From contig NZ_OY782755.1 of NCBI RefSeq assembly GCF_963678165.1, positions 3,162,001 through 3,226,000 of the forward strand: a stretch of DNA of 64,000 bases. The letters are read 5' to 3'. Below, piece by piece: positions 26,218-34,694 of the stretch (the stretch's first letter is position 1; each line of letters starts with the position of its first letter). The notes under the pieces are model-generated. The model had not been told where the DNA came from and searched no databases. It was given only the letters and a program-made list of their open reading frames with translations. The stretch is from an uncultured Acetobacteroides sp. GTDB lineage: Bacteria > Bacteroidota > Bacteroidia > Bacteroidales > ZOR0009. The translations under genes and the position numbers were made by a program.

Positions 26218-27393
26218 ATGAGTAAAGGAAAAGTTGTAGTTGGACTTTCGGGCGGTGTCGATTCGAGCGTGGCCGCCTACCTGCTTAAGGAGCAGGGGTA
26301 CGAGGTTGTTGGCATGTACATGCAGAACTGGCACGATACCACCGGTACGCTCGAGGGCGATTGCCCCTGGAACGACGACCTGATGATTGCCGAAATGGTG
26401 GCCAAAAAGCTCGACATCCCCTTCATCTTTATCGACCTTAGCGATACCTATACCGACAGGGTGGTGAGCTACATGTTCGCGGAGTACGAGCGTGGCCGAA
26501 CCCCCAACCCCGACGTGCTCTGCAACAGCGAAATCAAGTTCGAGGCATTCCTAAAGGCTGCCCTCGAACAGGGAGCCGACTACCTGGCTACCGGGCACTA
26601 CTGCCGTAAGGACACCATCGAGGTAGACGGCATGCCAACCTATAGGCTGCTTGCCGGATCGGACCCCAACAAGGACCAGAGCTACTTCCTTTGCCAGCTC
26701 TCGCAGGAGCAGCTCTCCAAGGCGCTCTTCCCCATCGGGCATCTGCTGAAGCCCGAAGTCCGCCGGATTGCTGCCGAGCAGGATCTCCCCACCGCCGAGA
26801 AGAAGGACTCGCAGGGGCTATGCTTTGTGGGAAAAATCGACCTGCCCATCTTCCTTCAGCAGAAGCTGGCGGCCAAACAGGGCAACATCGTCGAGATCGA
26901 CCCCGCGTTTTACGACAAGCTCCCCCCACGCACAACGCTGCAGGAGCTGGCCCGCCCCTACTTCTACCACCCCAACAACGGCAAGAAGGTGGGCACGCAC
27001 AACGGCGCCCACTTCTTCACCATCGGCCAGCGAAAGGGGATGAACGTAGGCGGCAAGGCGCTTCCGCTGTTCGTTATCGCCATCGATGTCGAAACCAACA
27101 CGCTGTACGTTGGCCAGGGGCACCAGCACCCGGGGCTTAACCGCAAGGGGCTTTTCATCAAAGAAGCCGAAATCCACGCCATCCGCCCCGACTTAGCCAT
27201 GCGCGCTGGCGAAGAGCGCCGCTACAAGGTGCGCATCCGCTACCGCCAGCCGCTGCAGGACGCCACGCTCCACCGCACCGACGAGGGGCTGTACATCATC
27301 TTCGACACCCCACAGCGCGGCATCACCGCCGGACAGTTTGCCGCATGGTACGACAACGAGGAGCTCGTTGGCTCGGGGGTGATCTTCGAGTAG
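26218..27393 (+). CDS. mnmA: tRNA-specific 2-thiouridylase MnmA
   Basis: 391 residues, full length. PP-loop ATPase motif '[19 protein letters not shown]' at the N-terminus. Catalytic Cys102 in '[12 protein letters not shown]' and the persulfide-forming Cys202 in '[10 protein letters not shown]'. C-terminal beta-barrel domain with '[18 protein letters not shown]' and '[14 protein letters not shown]'. The enzyme adenylates and thiolates U34 of tRNA-Lys/Glu/Gln using sulfur relayed from a cysteine desulfurase; cytosolic. Monocistronic: its own -7 element upstream and a strong terminator downstream. GC-rich codons compared with the accessory region. Confidence 0.97.
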   Translation: MSKGKVVVGLSGGVDSSVAAYLLKEQGYEVVGMYMQNWHDTTGTLEGDCPWNDDLMIAEMVAKKLDIPFIFIDLSDTYTDRVVSYMFAEYERGRTPNPDVLCNSEIKFEAFLKAALEQGADYLATGHYCRKDTIEVDGMPTYRLLAGSDPNKDQSYFLCQLSQEQLSKALFPIGHLLKPEVRRIAAEQDLPTAEKKDSQGLCFVGKIDLPIFLQQKLAAKQGNIVEIDPAFYDKLPPRTTLQELARPYFYHPNNGKKVGTHNGAHFFTIGQRKGMNVGGKALPLFVIAIDVETNTLYVGQGHQHPGLNRKGLFIKEAEIHAIRPDLAMRAGEERRYKVRIRYRQPLQDATLHRTDEGLYIIFDTPQRGITAGQFAAWYDNEELVGSGVIFE

Positions 27394-27414
27394 AGCGGAC
27401 GCTTAACCATACAA

Positions 27415-27457
27415 AACGCCGATATCGTTTTCCACGATATCGGCGTTGCTATTTTTT
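27415..27457 (+). terminator. Rho-independent terminator of mnmA
   Basis: A perfect 13-bp stem AACGCCGATATCG (27415-27427) with 27435-27447, followed by GCTATTTTTT. Confidence 0.9.
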
Positions 27458-27472
27458 ACAAGGGCTTCGGAT

Positions 27473-27913
27473 GAATTTACATCGATGTCGATACAATTTT
27501 AATGGTCGTCGGCTGAATTTGTATCGGTGTCGATGCAATTTCAATAGGCATCGATGCATTTTGTATCGGCATCGATATAATTTCAATAGTCATCGGCTGA
27601 ATTTGCATCGGCGTCGATGTAATTTCAATGTCCGTCGATGCATTTTATATCGGCGTCGATACAATTTCAATGGTCATTTGTGGAATTTGCTCACCTGCAT
27701 GAGCAAATTGCTCAGCTTCGGGTGGAATTTCCTCACCCAAGTGAGCAAATTGCTCACTCATCGGTGGAATTTACTCACCTATATGAGCAAATTACTCACT
27801 TATTGGTAGAATTTGCTCACCCATATGAGTAAATTACTCACCCATCGGTGGAATTTGCTCAGCTAACCTTGCAAATTGCAGGGTCATCGACCAAAATTGC
27901 AGGGTCATCGGCT
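27473..27913. repeat. 21-bp-period array, 21 units in a row
   Basis: Exactly 21 units of 21 bp with no indel. Units alternate between GAATTT- and CAATTT/CAAATT-type starts, so a 42-bp higher period exists. The first ten units carry ATCGGCGTCGATG-type bodies; units 11-18 switch to CTCACC/GAG-type bodies that create AGCAAATTGCTC palindromes; the last units carry GCAGGGTCATCG. It lies between the mnmA terminator and the 3' end of the convergent nucleotidyltransferase gene. Confidence 0.92.
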
Positions 27914-27955
27914 GAAAATCATCCGCGCGCAGCCCCCGCTCCCCCCGGAGGCAGG

Positions 27956-28675
27956 CTACCCGATAAGCTTCTCGGCCTCGAGAAGCGCCGCAGGCTTACC
28001 AACGTCGATGATGCGGCTTTTGGTGACGTCGATGCCCTCGATGAAGTGGCTCTTGGCCAGCTGGAGGTACAGGTCGACAATGGAGAACTTGCCGTCGAAG
28101 CCATCCATCAGTTCGAAAATTGCGGGGTTCACCACGTGGATGCCGTTAAAGGCAAACGGTAGGTAGGTGTCGCCAACGCGGGCAATCTTCTGCTCGTTGG
28201 TCTTGATGTTCTTCCAGCCAGCCAGCTGCATCGCGTTATCGAAGAGAAAGTAGCGCGACGAGAGCCGGTTGCTCACCGCCAGCGAGGCCAGCGCCCGGCT
28301 TTCGACATGCCTCCCGTACAGTTCGGCAAGGTTGATATCGCTGATGATGTCGACGTTGTGGATCAGGAATGGCTGCCCATCGCTAAAGAAATGGGCGGCC
28401 TTCTTTAGCCCACCACCCGTATCGAGCAGCAGGTTTCGCTCGTCCGACACGGTGATGTTTACCCCAAAGTTGCCCCTCTCGGCAAGGAACGCCTCCACCT
28501 TGTCGGCAAAGTGGTGCACGTTAACGATGATATCGGTAAAGCCGAACGACTTGAGGCGCTCCACCACATGCTCGATGAGCGGTTTGCCGGCAAGAGGCAC
28601 CAACGCCTTGGGCCTATCGTCGGTCAGCGGCTTAAGGCGCGTACCCAAGCCGGCACAGAATACCATTGCTTTCAT
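27956..28675 (-). CDS. MurU-like sugar-1-phosphate nucleotidyltransferase
   Basis: 239 residues. N-terminal nucleotide-binding signature 'MVFCAGLGTRLKPLTDDRPK' followed by 'ALVPLAGKPLIEHVVERL', then 'LLDTGGGLKKAAHFFSDGQP' and the metal/substrate region 'LIHNVDIISDIN'. This is the compact NTP-transferase fold without a C-terminal left-handed helix, as in MurU, which makes UDP-MurNAc from MurNAc-1-phosphate. It lies 24 bp downstream of an AmgK-like kinase gene, the same kinase-nucleotidyltransferase pairing as in the AmgK/MurU cell-wall recycling route, which supports but does not prove that role. Last gene of a three-gene minus-strand operon. Confidence 0.82.
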   Translation of the reverse strand: MKAMVFCAGLGTRLKPLTDDRPKALVPLAGKPLIEHVVERLKSFGFTDIIVNVHHFADKVEAFLAERGNFGVNITVSDERNLLLDTGGGLKKAAHFFSDGQPFLIHNVDIISDINLAELYGRHVESRALASLAVSNRLSSRYFLFDNAMQLAGWKNIKTNEQKIARVGDTYLPFAFNGIHVVNPAIFELMDGFDGKFSIVDLYLQLAKSHFIEGIDVTKSRIIDVGKPAALLEAEKLIG

Positions 28676-28699
28676 CAGCGGTTACAGGTTTAAATGTTG

Positions 28700-30103
28700 C
28701 TAGTCTAAATATCGGCGGATGTTCTGCTCGCGATGGGTAAGTACCACCCGTACGCTGGGGAACTTCTCCTTGATGTACTTGGCACATCTCTCGGCCGAGT
28801 ATACCGATCGGTGCTGGCCGCCCGTGCAGCCAAAGCTCACCAGCAGGTGGTTAAAGCTCCGGCTGATGTACTTTGCCACGGCCTTGTCCACCAGGTTCAG
28901 CGAATCGGCCAGGAACTCCTGCATCTCCTCATTCGCATCCAGATGCTCGATAACCAGCGCGTCCATCCCGGTGAGCTGGCGCAGCGCCTCCTCCCTACCC
29001 GGATTATGGATGGCGCGGCAGTCGAATACAAATCCACCGCCATTACCCGAAAAGTCATCGGGGATGCCCTTTCGGTAGGAGAAGCTGGCAACCGAAACGG
29101 TTAGCCGATCGGCAGGCAGCTCCACCTCGTACTTGCAGGCCTGATCGGCCAGCTTCCGGCACACCTCCATAAGGTAGCTCCCCTCAAACGGGTACTCCTT
29201 GCTGATTACCGTGCGGAGATTACGAAGCGCAGGGGCAATGCTCTGCAGAAAATGCACCTTCTTCTCGAAGAACCCCCTGAACCCGTAGGCGCCAAGCACC
29301 TGAAGGGTTCGGAACAGGACAAAGGTATTGATGCTCGCCTCTACCTGGGCGGTATCTACCCCATAGTTGCGTAGCGTTTCGTAGTAGTGGTTCAGGAACT
29401 TCTTGCGCACATCGTCGCTGAAGTTGGCCTTGGCCTGGTATAGGAACGAAACGATGTCGTAGCCCAGCGGGCCAAGACGAGCCCCCTGGAAGTCGATATA
29501 GTAGGGGTTATCGTTGTTCACCATCATGTTGCGCGACTGAAAATCGCGGTAGAGCAAAAAATTGCTATCCAGCGAGCACAGGTAGTTGGCCATATTCTCG
29601 AACGAGTCCTCGAGCAGCAGCTCATCGAACTGAACGCTGGTGCACTTCAGGAAGCTATACTTAAAGTAGTTCAGATCCCAAAGTATCGAGCGCTTGTCCA
29701 TTTGCTGAATGGAAAAGAACTTACTTGGGTCAATCCCTTTGACGCCTTCCACCTCAATCTTTACAAGATCTTCCACCACCTTTGTCATTAGCTCATCGAT
29801 AGAAGTGCTACCATCCATCAGCAAATCGTAAAGCGAAACATCTCCCAAATCAGTTTGAATGTAGGCCAGCCTATCGTCGGATACGGCAAGCACCTTGGGC
29901 ACGCGCTTCCCCTTTCCCAGAAGATGCTCGGCGAGGTAGATGAACGCCTCGTTCTCGGCAACGCTCTCCCCTACCACACCAATATAGGTGCTGTTATCAT
30001 GGAATATTCGGTAATACTTCCGGTTGGACCCAGCCCCAACCAATGGCTTAATTTCGGGTTTTGACCCTAAAAACTTTTCGGCTATACGTAATAAGCTATC
30101 CAT
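28700..30103 (-). CDS. sugar kinase (AmgK-like phosphotransferase) fused to RapZ C-terminal domain
   Basis: 467 residues, two domains. Residues about 10-300: aminoglycoside-phosphotransferase/AmgK fold with 'LVGAGSNRKYYRIFHDNSTY', catalytic loop 'LLYRDFQSRNMMV' and metal Asp in 'YYIDFQGARLGPLGYDIVS'. Residues about 325-467: RapZ C-terminal domain, with 'NGGGFVFDCRAIHNPGREEA' and the hallmark 'SFGCTGGQHRSVYSAERCA' (Cys426). In enterobacteria this RapZ domain binds glucosamine-6-phosphate. The fusion suggests a kinase for an amino sugar or MurNAc with a built-in sensor or second active site. Its start overlaps the pdxB stop by 8 bp, so translation is coupled. Confidence 0.88.
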   Translation of the reverse strand: MDSLLRIAEKFLGSKPEIKPLVGAGSNRKYYRIFHDNSTYIGVVGESVAENEAFIYLAEHLLGKGKRVPKVLAVSDDRLAYIQTDLGDVSLYDLLMDGSTSIDELMTKVVEDLVKIEVEGVKGIDPSKFFSIQQMDKRSILWDLNYFKYSFLKCTSVQFDELLLEDSFENMANYLCSLDSNFLLYRDFQSRNMMVNNDNPYYIDFQGARLGPLGYDIVSFLYQAKANFSDDVRKKFLNHYYETLRNYGVDTAQVEASINTFVLFRTLQVLGAYGFRGFFEKKVHFLQSIAPALRNLRTVISKEYPFEGSYLMEVCRKLADQACKYEVELPADRLTVSVASFSYRKGIPDDFSGNGGGFVFDCRAIHNPGREEALRQLTGMDALVIEHLDANEEMQEFLADSLNLVDKAVAKYISRSFNHLLVSFGCTGGQHRSVYSAERCAKYIKEKFPSVRVVLTHREQNIRRYLD

Positions 30104-31229
30104 TATAATTAACCTTAAAGGTTAAACCTTTTAGACGAGCAGCCAGCTGCTCGTCGTTTACATTACTAACTTCAAAAAAAGACAATTCCCTTCGAACCCC
30201 ATAGTTCCCCCTCAAGTATTCGAAGAGATCTGGACGTGCACGAAAGGCAGCATCATCGATGACAATATTATAGGAGTTCAGGATGCAATCCCTAATCCCC
30301 TGTTCGGTACCATTCCCGGCACTAAACACAATCGTAGGGTCAAGCATCGGCAAATTCTGCGGCGCCCATGTCGGATTAGCCTCAAGCCCAAAGAACCGGA
30401 GGATGCTATTTACCGCCATCGAAGTCCCATTCGACTTTCCTTCTAGCGAATATCCGGCGATATGTGGCGTAGCAATGCTCACCATCCGCAGCAGATCCAA
30501 GTCCACATCGGGCTCGTTCTCCCAAACATCCAGCACCGAATACGATACCTTTTGGTTGGCTATTGCATGTTTTAATGCGCCGCCTTCCACCACCTCGCCC
30601 CTTGATGCATTGATAAGCACCGTTGGCTTGCCGAACTTTGCAAAAAACCGCTCATCAGCCAGGTGAAATGTCTTATCGATTCCATCACGAATAAGAGGAA
30701 CATGCAACGTAACGATATCCGATTGTTGCAACAAAGTGTCCAAGTCAACAAAACTGGAAGAACCTTCGGCTCTGGCTCGAGGAGGATCATTCAAAAGAAC
30801 CTTTAGCCCTAAGTAAGGAGCAACCGCCGCAATACGTCGCCCGACCTCACCAACACCTATAACACCAAGCGTCTTTCCATCAAGGCTTCCATAGCCCATG
30901 TTAGAGATATGGGCAAGAGCGCTTAGCGCGTACTGCACCACTCCATACGCATTACACCCTGGTGCATTTACCCAACAAATGCCTCTTCGCTGACAGTATT
31001 CCTTATCAATATGGTCATGCCCAATTGTTGCGGTAGCAATTATTTTCACTTTACTACCGTCCAATAGTTTAGCATCACAATTCGTACGGGTTCGTACTAG
31101 CAAAGCATCAGCATCCTTAACCAATTCGGGAATAAAATGAGTTCCTGTAGCGTAAACAACCTCGCCAAAGTATTGCTCTAAAACACCTTCTAAGTAGGGG
31201 ATTCTATCATCTACAACAATCTTCATCAA
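30096..31229 (-). CDS. pdxB: 4-phosphoerythronate dehydrogenase PdxB
   Basis: 377 residues, the length typical of PdxB. D-isomer 2-hydroxyacid dehydrogenase fold: substrate region 'DALLVRTRTNCD', 'IIATATIGHDHID', NAD motif 'TLGVIGVGEVGRRIAAVAPY', catalytic Arg in 'LINASRGEVVEGGAL', Glu in 'VLDVWENEPDVD' and His in 'IATPHIAGYSLEGK'. A C-terminal extension (about 290-377) is characteristic of PdxB. It oxidises 4-phospho-D-erythronate in DXP-independent pyridoxal phosphate synthesis. First gene of the operon with the kinase-RapZ fusion. Two adjacent Met codons could start it. Confidence 0.93.
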   Translation of the reverse strand: MMKIVVDDRIPYLEGVLEQYFGEVVYATGTHFIPELVKDADALLVRTRTNCDAKLLDGSKVKIIATATIGHDHIDKEYCQRRGICWVNAPGCNAYGVVQYALSALAHISNMGYGSLDGKTLGVIGVGEVGRRIAAVAPYLGLKVLLNDPPRARAEGSSSFVDLDTLLQQSDIVTLHVPLIRDGIDKTFHLADERFFAKFGKPTVLINASRGEVVEGGALKHAIANQKVSYSVLDVWENEPDVDLDLLRMVSIATPHIAGYSLEGKSNGTSMAVNSILRFFGLEANPTWAPQNLPMLDPTIVFSAGNGTEQGIRDCILNSYNIVIDDAAFRARPDLFEYLRGNYGVRRELSFFEVSNVNDEQLAARLKGLTFKVNYNG

Positions 31230-31398
31230 ACCATTTGTTTATGCAAAGATGAAATAAAAAGAGTAATAAATAGCATGAAAATTTAGAATAAGCCCATCAG
31301 GCACACAAGCCAATTAACGCTTTATCTTTTAACACATTGCATTAACCATCTTTTTCTTAATTGCCATTTTTTTAAGATTTTACCCGCTGCAAGACTCA

Positions 31399-31406
31399 TA
31401 CTTTTG
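31399..31406 (+). promoter_or_regulatory. -7 element (TACTTTTG) of a possible small RNA
   Basis: TACTTTTG matches TAnnTTTG on the plus strand between two minus-strand genes, with no plus-strand gene downstream. It is followed after about 40 bp by a hairpin with T tract. Confidence 0.4.
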
Positions 31407-31411
31407 TCCTG

Positions 31412-31500
31412 TTCATAATCGCATTCAATTGTTACATTAGTCAAAAGCCTTACCGTTTAAACCAATACAGGGGTTTACGTGGTAAGGTTTTTAGTTTTAA
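31412..31500 (+). ncRNA. candidate small RNA between pdxB and plsY
   Basis: Predicted from signals only. A -7 element at 31399-31406, no open frame, and a terminator-like hairpin: CCTTACC (31448-31454) pairs with GGTAAGG (31481-31487), with inner AAACC/GGTTT pairing and an internal loop, then TTTTTAGTTTT. Expected length about 80-90 nt. It could instead be a chance hairpin. The remainder of 31230-31508 shows no gene. Confidence 0.35.
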
Positions 31501-31508
31501 ACCCTCCA

Positions 31509-31541
31509 AAACAAAAAAGGCTACCGTTTTACTGGTAGCCC
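31509..31541 (-). terminator. Rho-independent terminator of plsY
   Basis: Stem GGCTACC (31519-31525) with 31534-31540, loop of 8. On the minus strand it is followed by six T residues and a T-rich run, 20 bp past the plsY stop. Confidence 0.85.
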
Positions 31542-31560
31542 TTTATATCATACTGAAATT

Positions 31561-32193
31561 CTACGATTTCTTTTTCTTGAAGTTTATTCGATTCTCCTCG
31601 CCTTTAAACAAGCGTTTGATATTCTTACGGTGAGTAAAGATAAGCAACACAGCCACAACGTTACCAAAAATAACCAGCGGCATTGGCGCATTTGGCAGTA
31701 GCAGATTGATGAATAGTGGGTAACAAATTCCAGCAATCATAGACCCCACCGAGACATATCGCGTAGATGCAAACACTACTGCAAATACCAATATACAAAG
31801 CAGCGCACTTACTGGACTTAACGCAACCCCAATTCCAGCGAGTGTTGCAACTCCTTTTCCACCTCTAAACCCTGCGAATATTGGTGCAATATGCCCAATA
31901 ACAGCAAGAGCACCTAGCAATAGCTGAAAGTTGACAAACTGAGTAGTTCCTGGAGTAAAATCTGAGAAATGGACAAGCATAACAGCAACAAATCCCTTAA
32001 CGAAGTCCAGAATAAAAACAGGAAATGCAGCCCTTGGCCCTAATACCCTTAGCGTATTGGTAGCTCCTGCATTTTTACTCCCATGCTCCCTCACATCTAC
32101 GCCATAAAACCTTCTACCAATCCAAACAGCACTAGGAATCGAACCTAGGATGTACGCAATGAAAAGTTGAATTCCATTCAAAGCAAATTCCAT
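31561..32193 (-). CDS. plsY: acyl-phosphate:glycerol-3-phosphate acyltransferase PlsY
   Basis: 210 residues with five or more transmembrane segments. Diagnostic PlsY motifs: 'LGSIPSAVWIGRRFYGVDVR' with 'HGSKNAGATNTLRVLG' (motif 1), 'FRGGKGVAT' in the middle (motif 2) and 'HRKNIKRLFKGEE' near the C-terminus (motif 3). It transfers acyl from acyl-phosphate to glycerol-3-phosphate, the first step of phospholipid synthesis, in the cytoplasmic membrane. The C-terminus is Lys-rich. Monocistronic with its own terminator. Confidence 0.96.
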   Translation of the reverse strand: MEFALNGIQLFIAYILGSIPSAVWIGRRFYGVDVREHGSKNAGATNTLRVLGPRAAFPVFILDFVKGFVAVMLVHFSDFTPGTTQFVNFQLLLGALAVIGHIAPIFAGFRGGKGVATLAGIGVALSPVSALLCILVFAVVFASTRYVSVGSMIAGICYPLFINLLLPNAPMPLVIFGNVVAVLLIFTHRKNIKRLFKGEENRINFKKKKS

Positions 32194-32489
32194 AATTTCA
32201 TTTTTTTTGTCCTTGCAAAGAAGTGTAATTTATTTCTTTTGAACAAGCGATTCACAAGCAACCTCATTCAAAGCAATAATAAATAAAGACTTACAGTTCG
32301 ATTTTTAACACCTTTCTATCTATGTTAATAAATCGCAATCCCAAACTCCCACAAACCTAACTAACCATCCCATAAACAAGGTATTACTTAGTCTTGCGTT
32401 TAGCAGTCCAACTCAAAACACTAAAACCTCACAAATTTAAAGCCAGCCCATTGTCGAAAATGTCTAATTTTGAATAATTAAACGTAGTT

Positions 32490-33137
32490 ATGACTAAAGA
32501 GCAAAAATACGAGTCTATCATAAGGTATTTCAGCGAGAAAATGCCCGATCCAAAGACCGAACTGAACTACACAACCCCATACGAGCTGTTAGTAGCTGTA
32601 ATACTATCGGCTCAGTGCACCGACAAGCGGGTAAACATGGTTACACCCAGCTTCTTCAAACGATTTCCAACAGTAGAGATACTTGCTGATGGCACTGTAG
32701 AGGATATATTCGACCTTATCCGATCGATATCGTACCCAAACAACAAGTCGAAACATCTTCTTGGAATGGCTCAAACATTGATCAAAGAGTTTGATGGAGA
32801 AATCCCTTCGGATGTCGATGACTTGCAGAAGTTACCAGGTGTTGGACGAAAAACAGCAAACGTTATAGCATCTGTGATATTTAATAAGCCGGCAATGGCT
32901 GTAGATACACACGTATTTAGGGTTAGTGGCCGATTAGGGCTAACTCCAAATGCAAAGAATCCACTTGAAACAGAACGAGAACTAGTGAAGCATTTTTCAG
33001 AAGACCTGATCCCAAAAGCGCATCACTGGCTAATACTTCATGGTAGGTATACTTGCTTTGCCCGCAAACCAAACTGTAAGGAATGCGGGCTAACATCGGT
33101 ATGCAGCTACTACCTTGATAAAAATAAGAGTAAGTAA
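32490..33137 (+). CDS. nth: endonuclease III
   Basis: 215 residues, full length. Helix-hairpin-helix 'LQKLPGVGRKTANVIASVIF' with catalytic Lys121; catalytic Asp in 'AVDTHVFRVSGRLG'; C-terminal [4Fe-4S] loop with C-x6-C-x2-C-x5-C in 'CFARKPNCKECGLTSVC'. A DNA glycosylase/AP lyase that removes oxidised pyrimidines; cytosolic. TAATTTTG (32465-32472), 18 bp before the start, fits the -7 consensus. Confidence 0.96.
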   Translation: MTKEQKYESIIRYFSEKMPDPKTELNYTTPYELLVAVILSAQCTDKRVNMVTPSFFKRFPTVEILADGTVEDIFDLIRSISYPNNKSKHLLGMAQTLIKEFDGEIPSDVDDLQKLPGVGRKTANVIASVIFNKPAMAVDTHVFRVSGRLGLTPNAKNPLETERELVKHFSEDLIPKAHHWLILHGRYTCFARKPNCKECGLTSVCSYYLDKNKSK

Positions 33138-33292
33138 AACTACACCGACTGCATGCCTTTCATATTAGCAGATCATCTAGTAACACTATTATCCAAGAAA
33201 GATTTTCTTGCCCAAAGAAGAGCTATCTTATACTCTAACCCTATGCTATTCGCCCAGTTTTTAGCATTTTTAAGCGTTCCAAACAGACATAT

Positions 33293-34636
33293 ATGAAAAA
33301 GGTGATAACTACTACACTAGTTCTTTTAAGTGTCCTTTATGCATTCAGCCAGAAAACTCACCTGACAGTCAGATTAAAAGAGCAAGCCCCCATATCGGCT
33401 TACCTATACCTCAACCAAGGATCAACTCAGGTTCCTGTAGACTCAATTATACTAGGAAAAGGTATTTTCACCTTTAATACTACTAAACTTGAGCCAGGTA
33501 TTTACTCTTTAGTATTGAGTGAAGATACGTTTGCCCGATTTATCATTAATCACGAAAACGTAGAGGTGTCGACAACTCTCGATGCATTAGCGGATAGCGT
33601 TAAGATATTGCATTCGGAAGAAAATAAGGTTTACTACAGATTCCTGAACGAACGCAGCATTTACAACAAAAAAAGCGATGCAATTGATGCGCTGCTCAGC
33701 TGCTACCCTCCTAAAAGTAAGCTTGCAAAGGCACTTACCAAAGAGAAGAAAAGCATCGAAAGCAGCTACAACAACACAATTCGCGAGCTCATAAATGCCC
33801 CAGGAGATCTTTTATCCTCACAAATAATTCTCTCTGAAATACCAACAAAAGCCCCCGACAATCTTACACCAGAACAAAAGCACCAATATCTCATCGAAAA
33901 CTGGTGGAATAGTTTTCCTTTCGAAAATACGCACATCACCAATACGCCCAGCATTGCCGATAAACTTTGGGACTACTTCGACCTATATTATGTTGATGGG
34001 ATATCGCGTCAAGAACAAGAGAACTACTTTAAAAGAGCCATCGACGAGGTGCTAAACCAGCCAACCATTTCTAAAGAGGTGCAGAGTTTTTTTATAAACG
34101 AGATGATAAAAAACTTTGCACAATCATCGCATGATGCACTAATCGACTACATCAAAAAGAACTACCTACAGAACACGCAGGATCTTGATGCCGAATTCGA
34201 CAGAATATCAAAAACATCAATTGGGCATATCGCACCCAACTTTGCCATCGAATCCGACTCCACTAAAACAGATCTTTTGAAACTAAAATGCAAAGGAGTT
34301 GTTCTTGTTTTCTGGTCAATGAATTGTTCGCACTGCCAAAAGCTACTTCCCGAACTTAAGAAGAAATACAACCAATTTAAAGGGCTAGGATACGAAGTAA
34401 TCGCCATTAATCTTGATGCCTACCGACCAGCTTGGAGGCTCAACATTGCCAACAATGGCTATCAATGGATCAATCTGAACGTGCAAAATCCATACAACGA
34501 TCCTATAACAACGAACTACAACGTTACTGGAACACCAACCATTTTCGTTCTTGATGCAGAAAAACGCATTGTAGATAAGCCAAACGATATAAAGCCGTTG
34601 CTTAAAGCCATAGACAACCTGGAAATGAAGAAATAA
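33293..34636 (+). CDS. TlpA-like thiol-disulfide oxidoreductase with DUF4369-like N-terminus
   Basis: 447 residues. Signal peptide 'MKKVITTTLVLLSVLYAFS'. N-terminal beta domain (about 20-110) like DUF4369 ('TQVPVDSIILGKGIFTFNTT'), a helical middle (about 115-300), and a C-terminal thioredoxin fold (about 310-447). The thioredoxin part has 'APNFAIESDSTKTDLLKLKC', redox site 'NCSHCQK' (Cys345, Cys348) and cis-Pro 'YNVTGTPTIFVLDAEKRI'. Periplasmic redox protein of a class common in Bacteroidota. Partner unknown. Convergent with pyk across a shared terminator. Confidence 0.9.
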   Translation: MKKVITTTLVLLSVLYAFSQKTHLTVRLKEQAPISAYLYLNQGSTQVPVDSIILGKGIFTFNTTKLEPGIYSLVLSEDTFARFIINHENVEVSTTLDALADSVKILHSEENKVYYRFLNERSIYNKKSDAIDALLSCYPPKSKLAKALTKEKKSIESSYNNTIRELINAPGDLLSSQIILSEIPTKAPDNLTPEQKHQYLIENWWNSFPFENTHITNTPSIADKLWDYFDLYYVDGISRQEQENYFKRAIDEVLNQPTISKEVQSFFINEMIKNFAQSSHDALIDYIKKNYLQNTQDLDAEFDRISKTSIGHIAPNFAIESDSTKTDLLKLKCKGVVLVFWSMNCSHCQKLLPELKKKYNQFKGLGYEVIAINLDAYRPAWRLNIANNGYQWINLNVQNPYNDPITTNYNVTGTPTIFVLDAEKRIVDKPNDIKPLLKAIDNLEMKK

Positions 34637-34673
34637 AAAGAGAGGGAAGGTTAATCACCTCCCCTCTCTTTTC
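34636..34673. terminator. bidirectional terminator between tlpA-like gene and pyk
   Basis: Stem AAAAGAGAGGGAAGG (34636-34650) with 34658-34672, one bulge, loop TTAATCA. Flanked by A and T runs so that it serves both converging genes. Confidence 0.88.
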
Positions 34674-34694
34674 TATACTTTAAATTGACAATGG

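Noticed and set aside
27473..27913. CRISPR array
   Set aside because: Units are contiguous with no unique spacers, the period is 21 bp, units diverge strongly and no cas gene is near. The same applies to the other 21-bp arrays.
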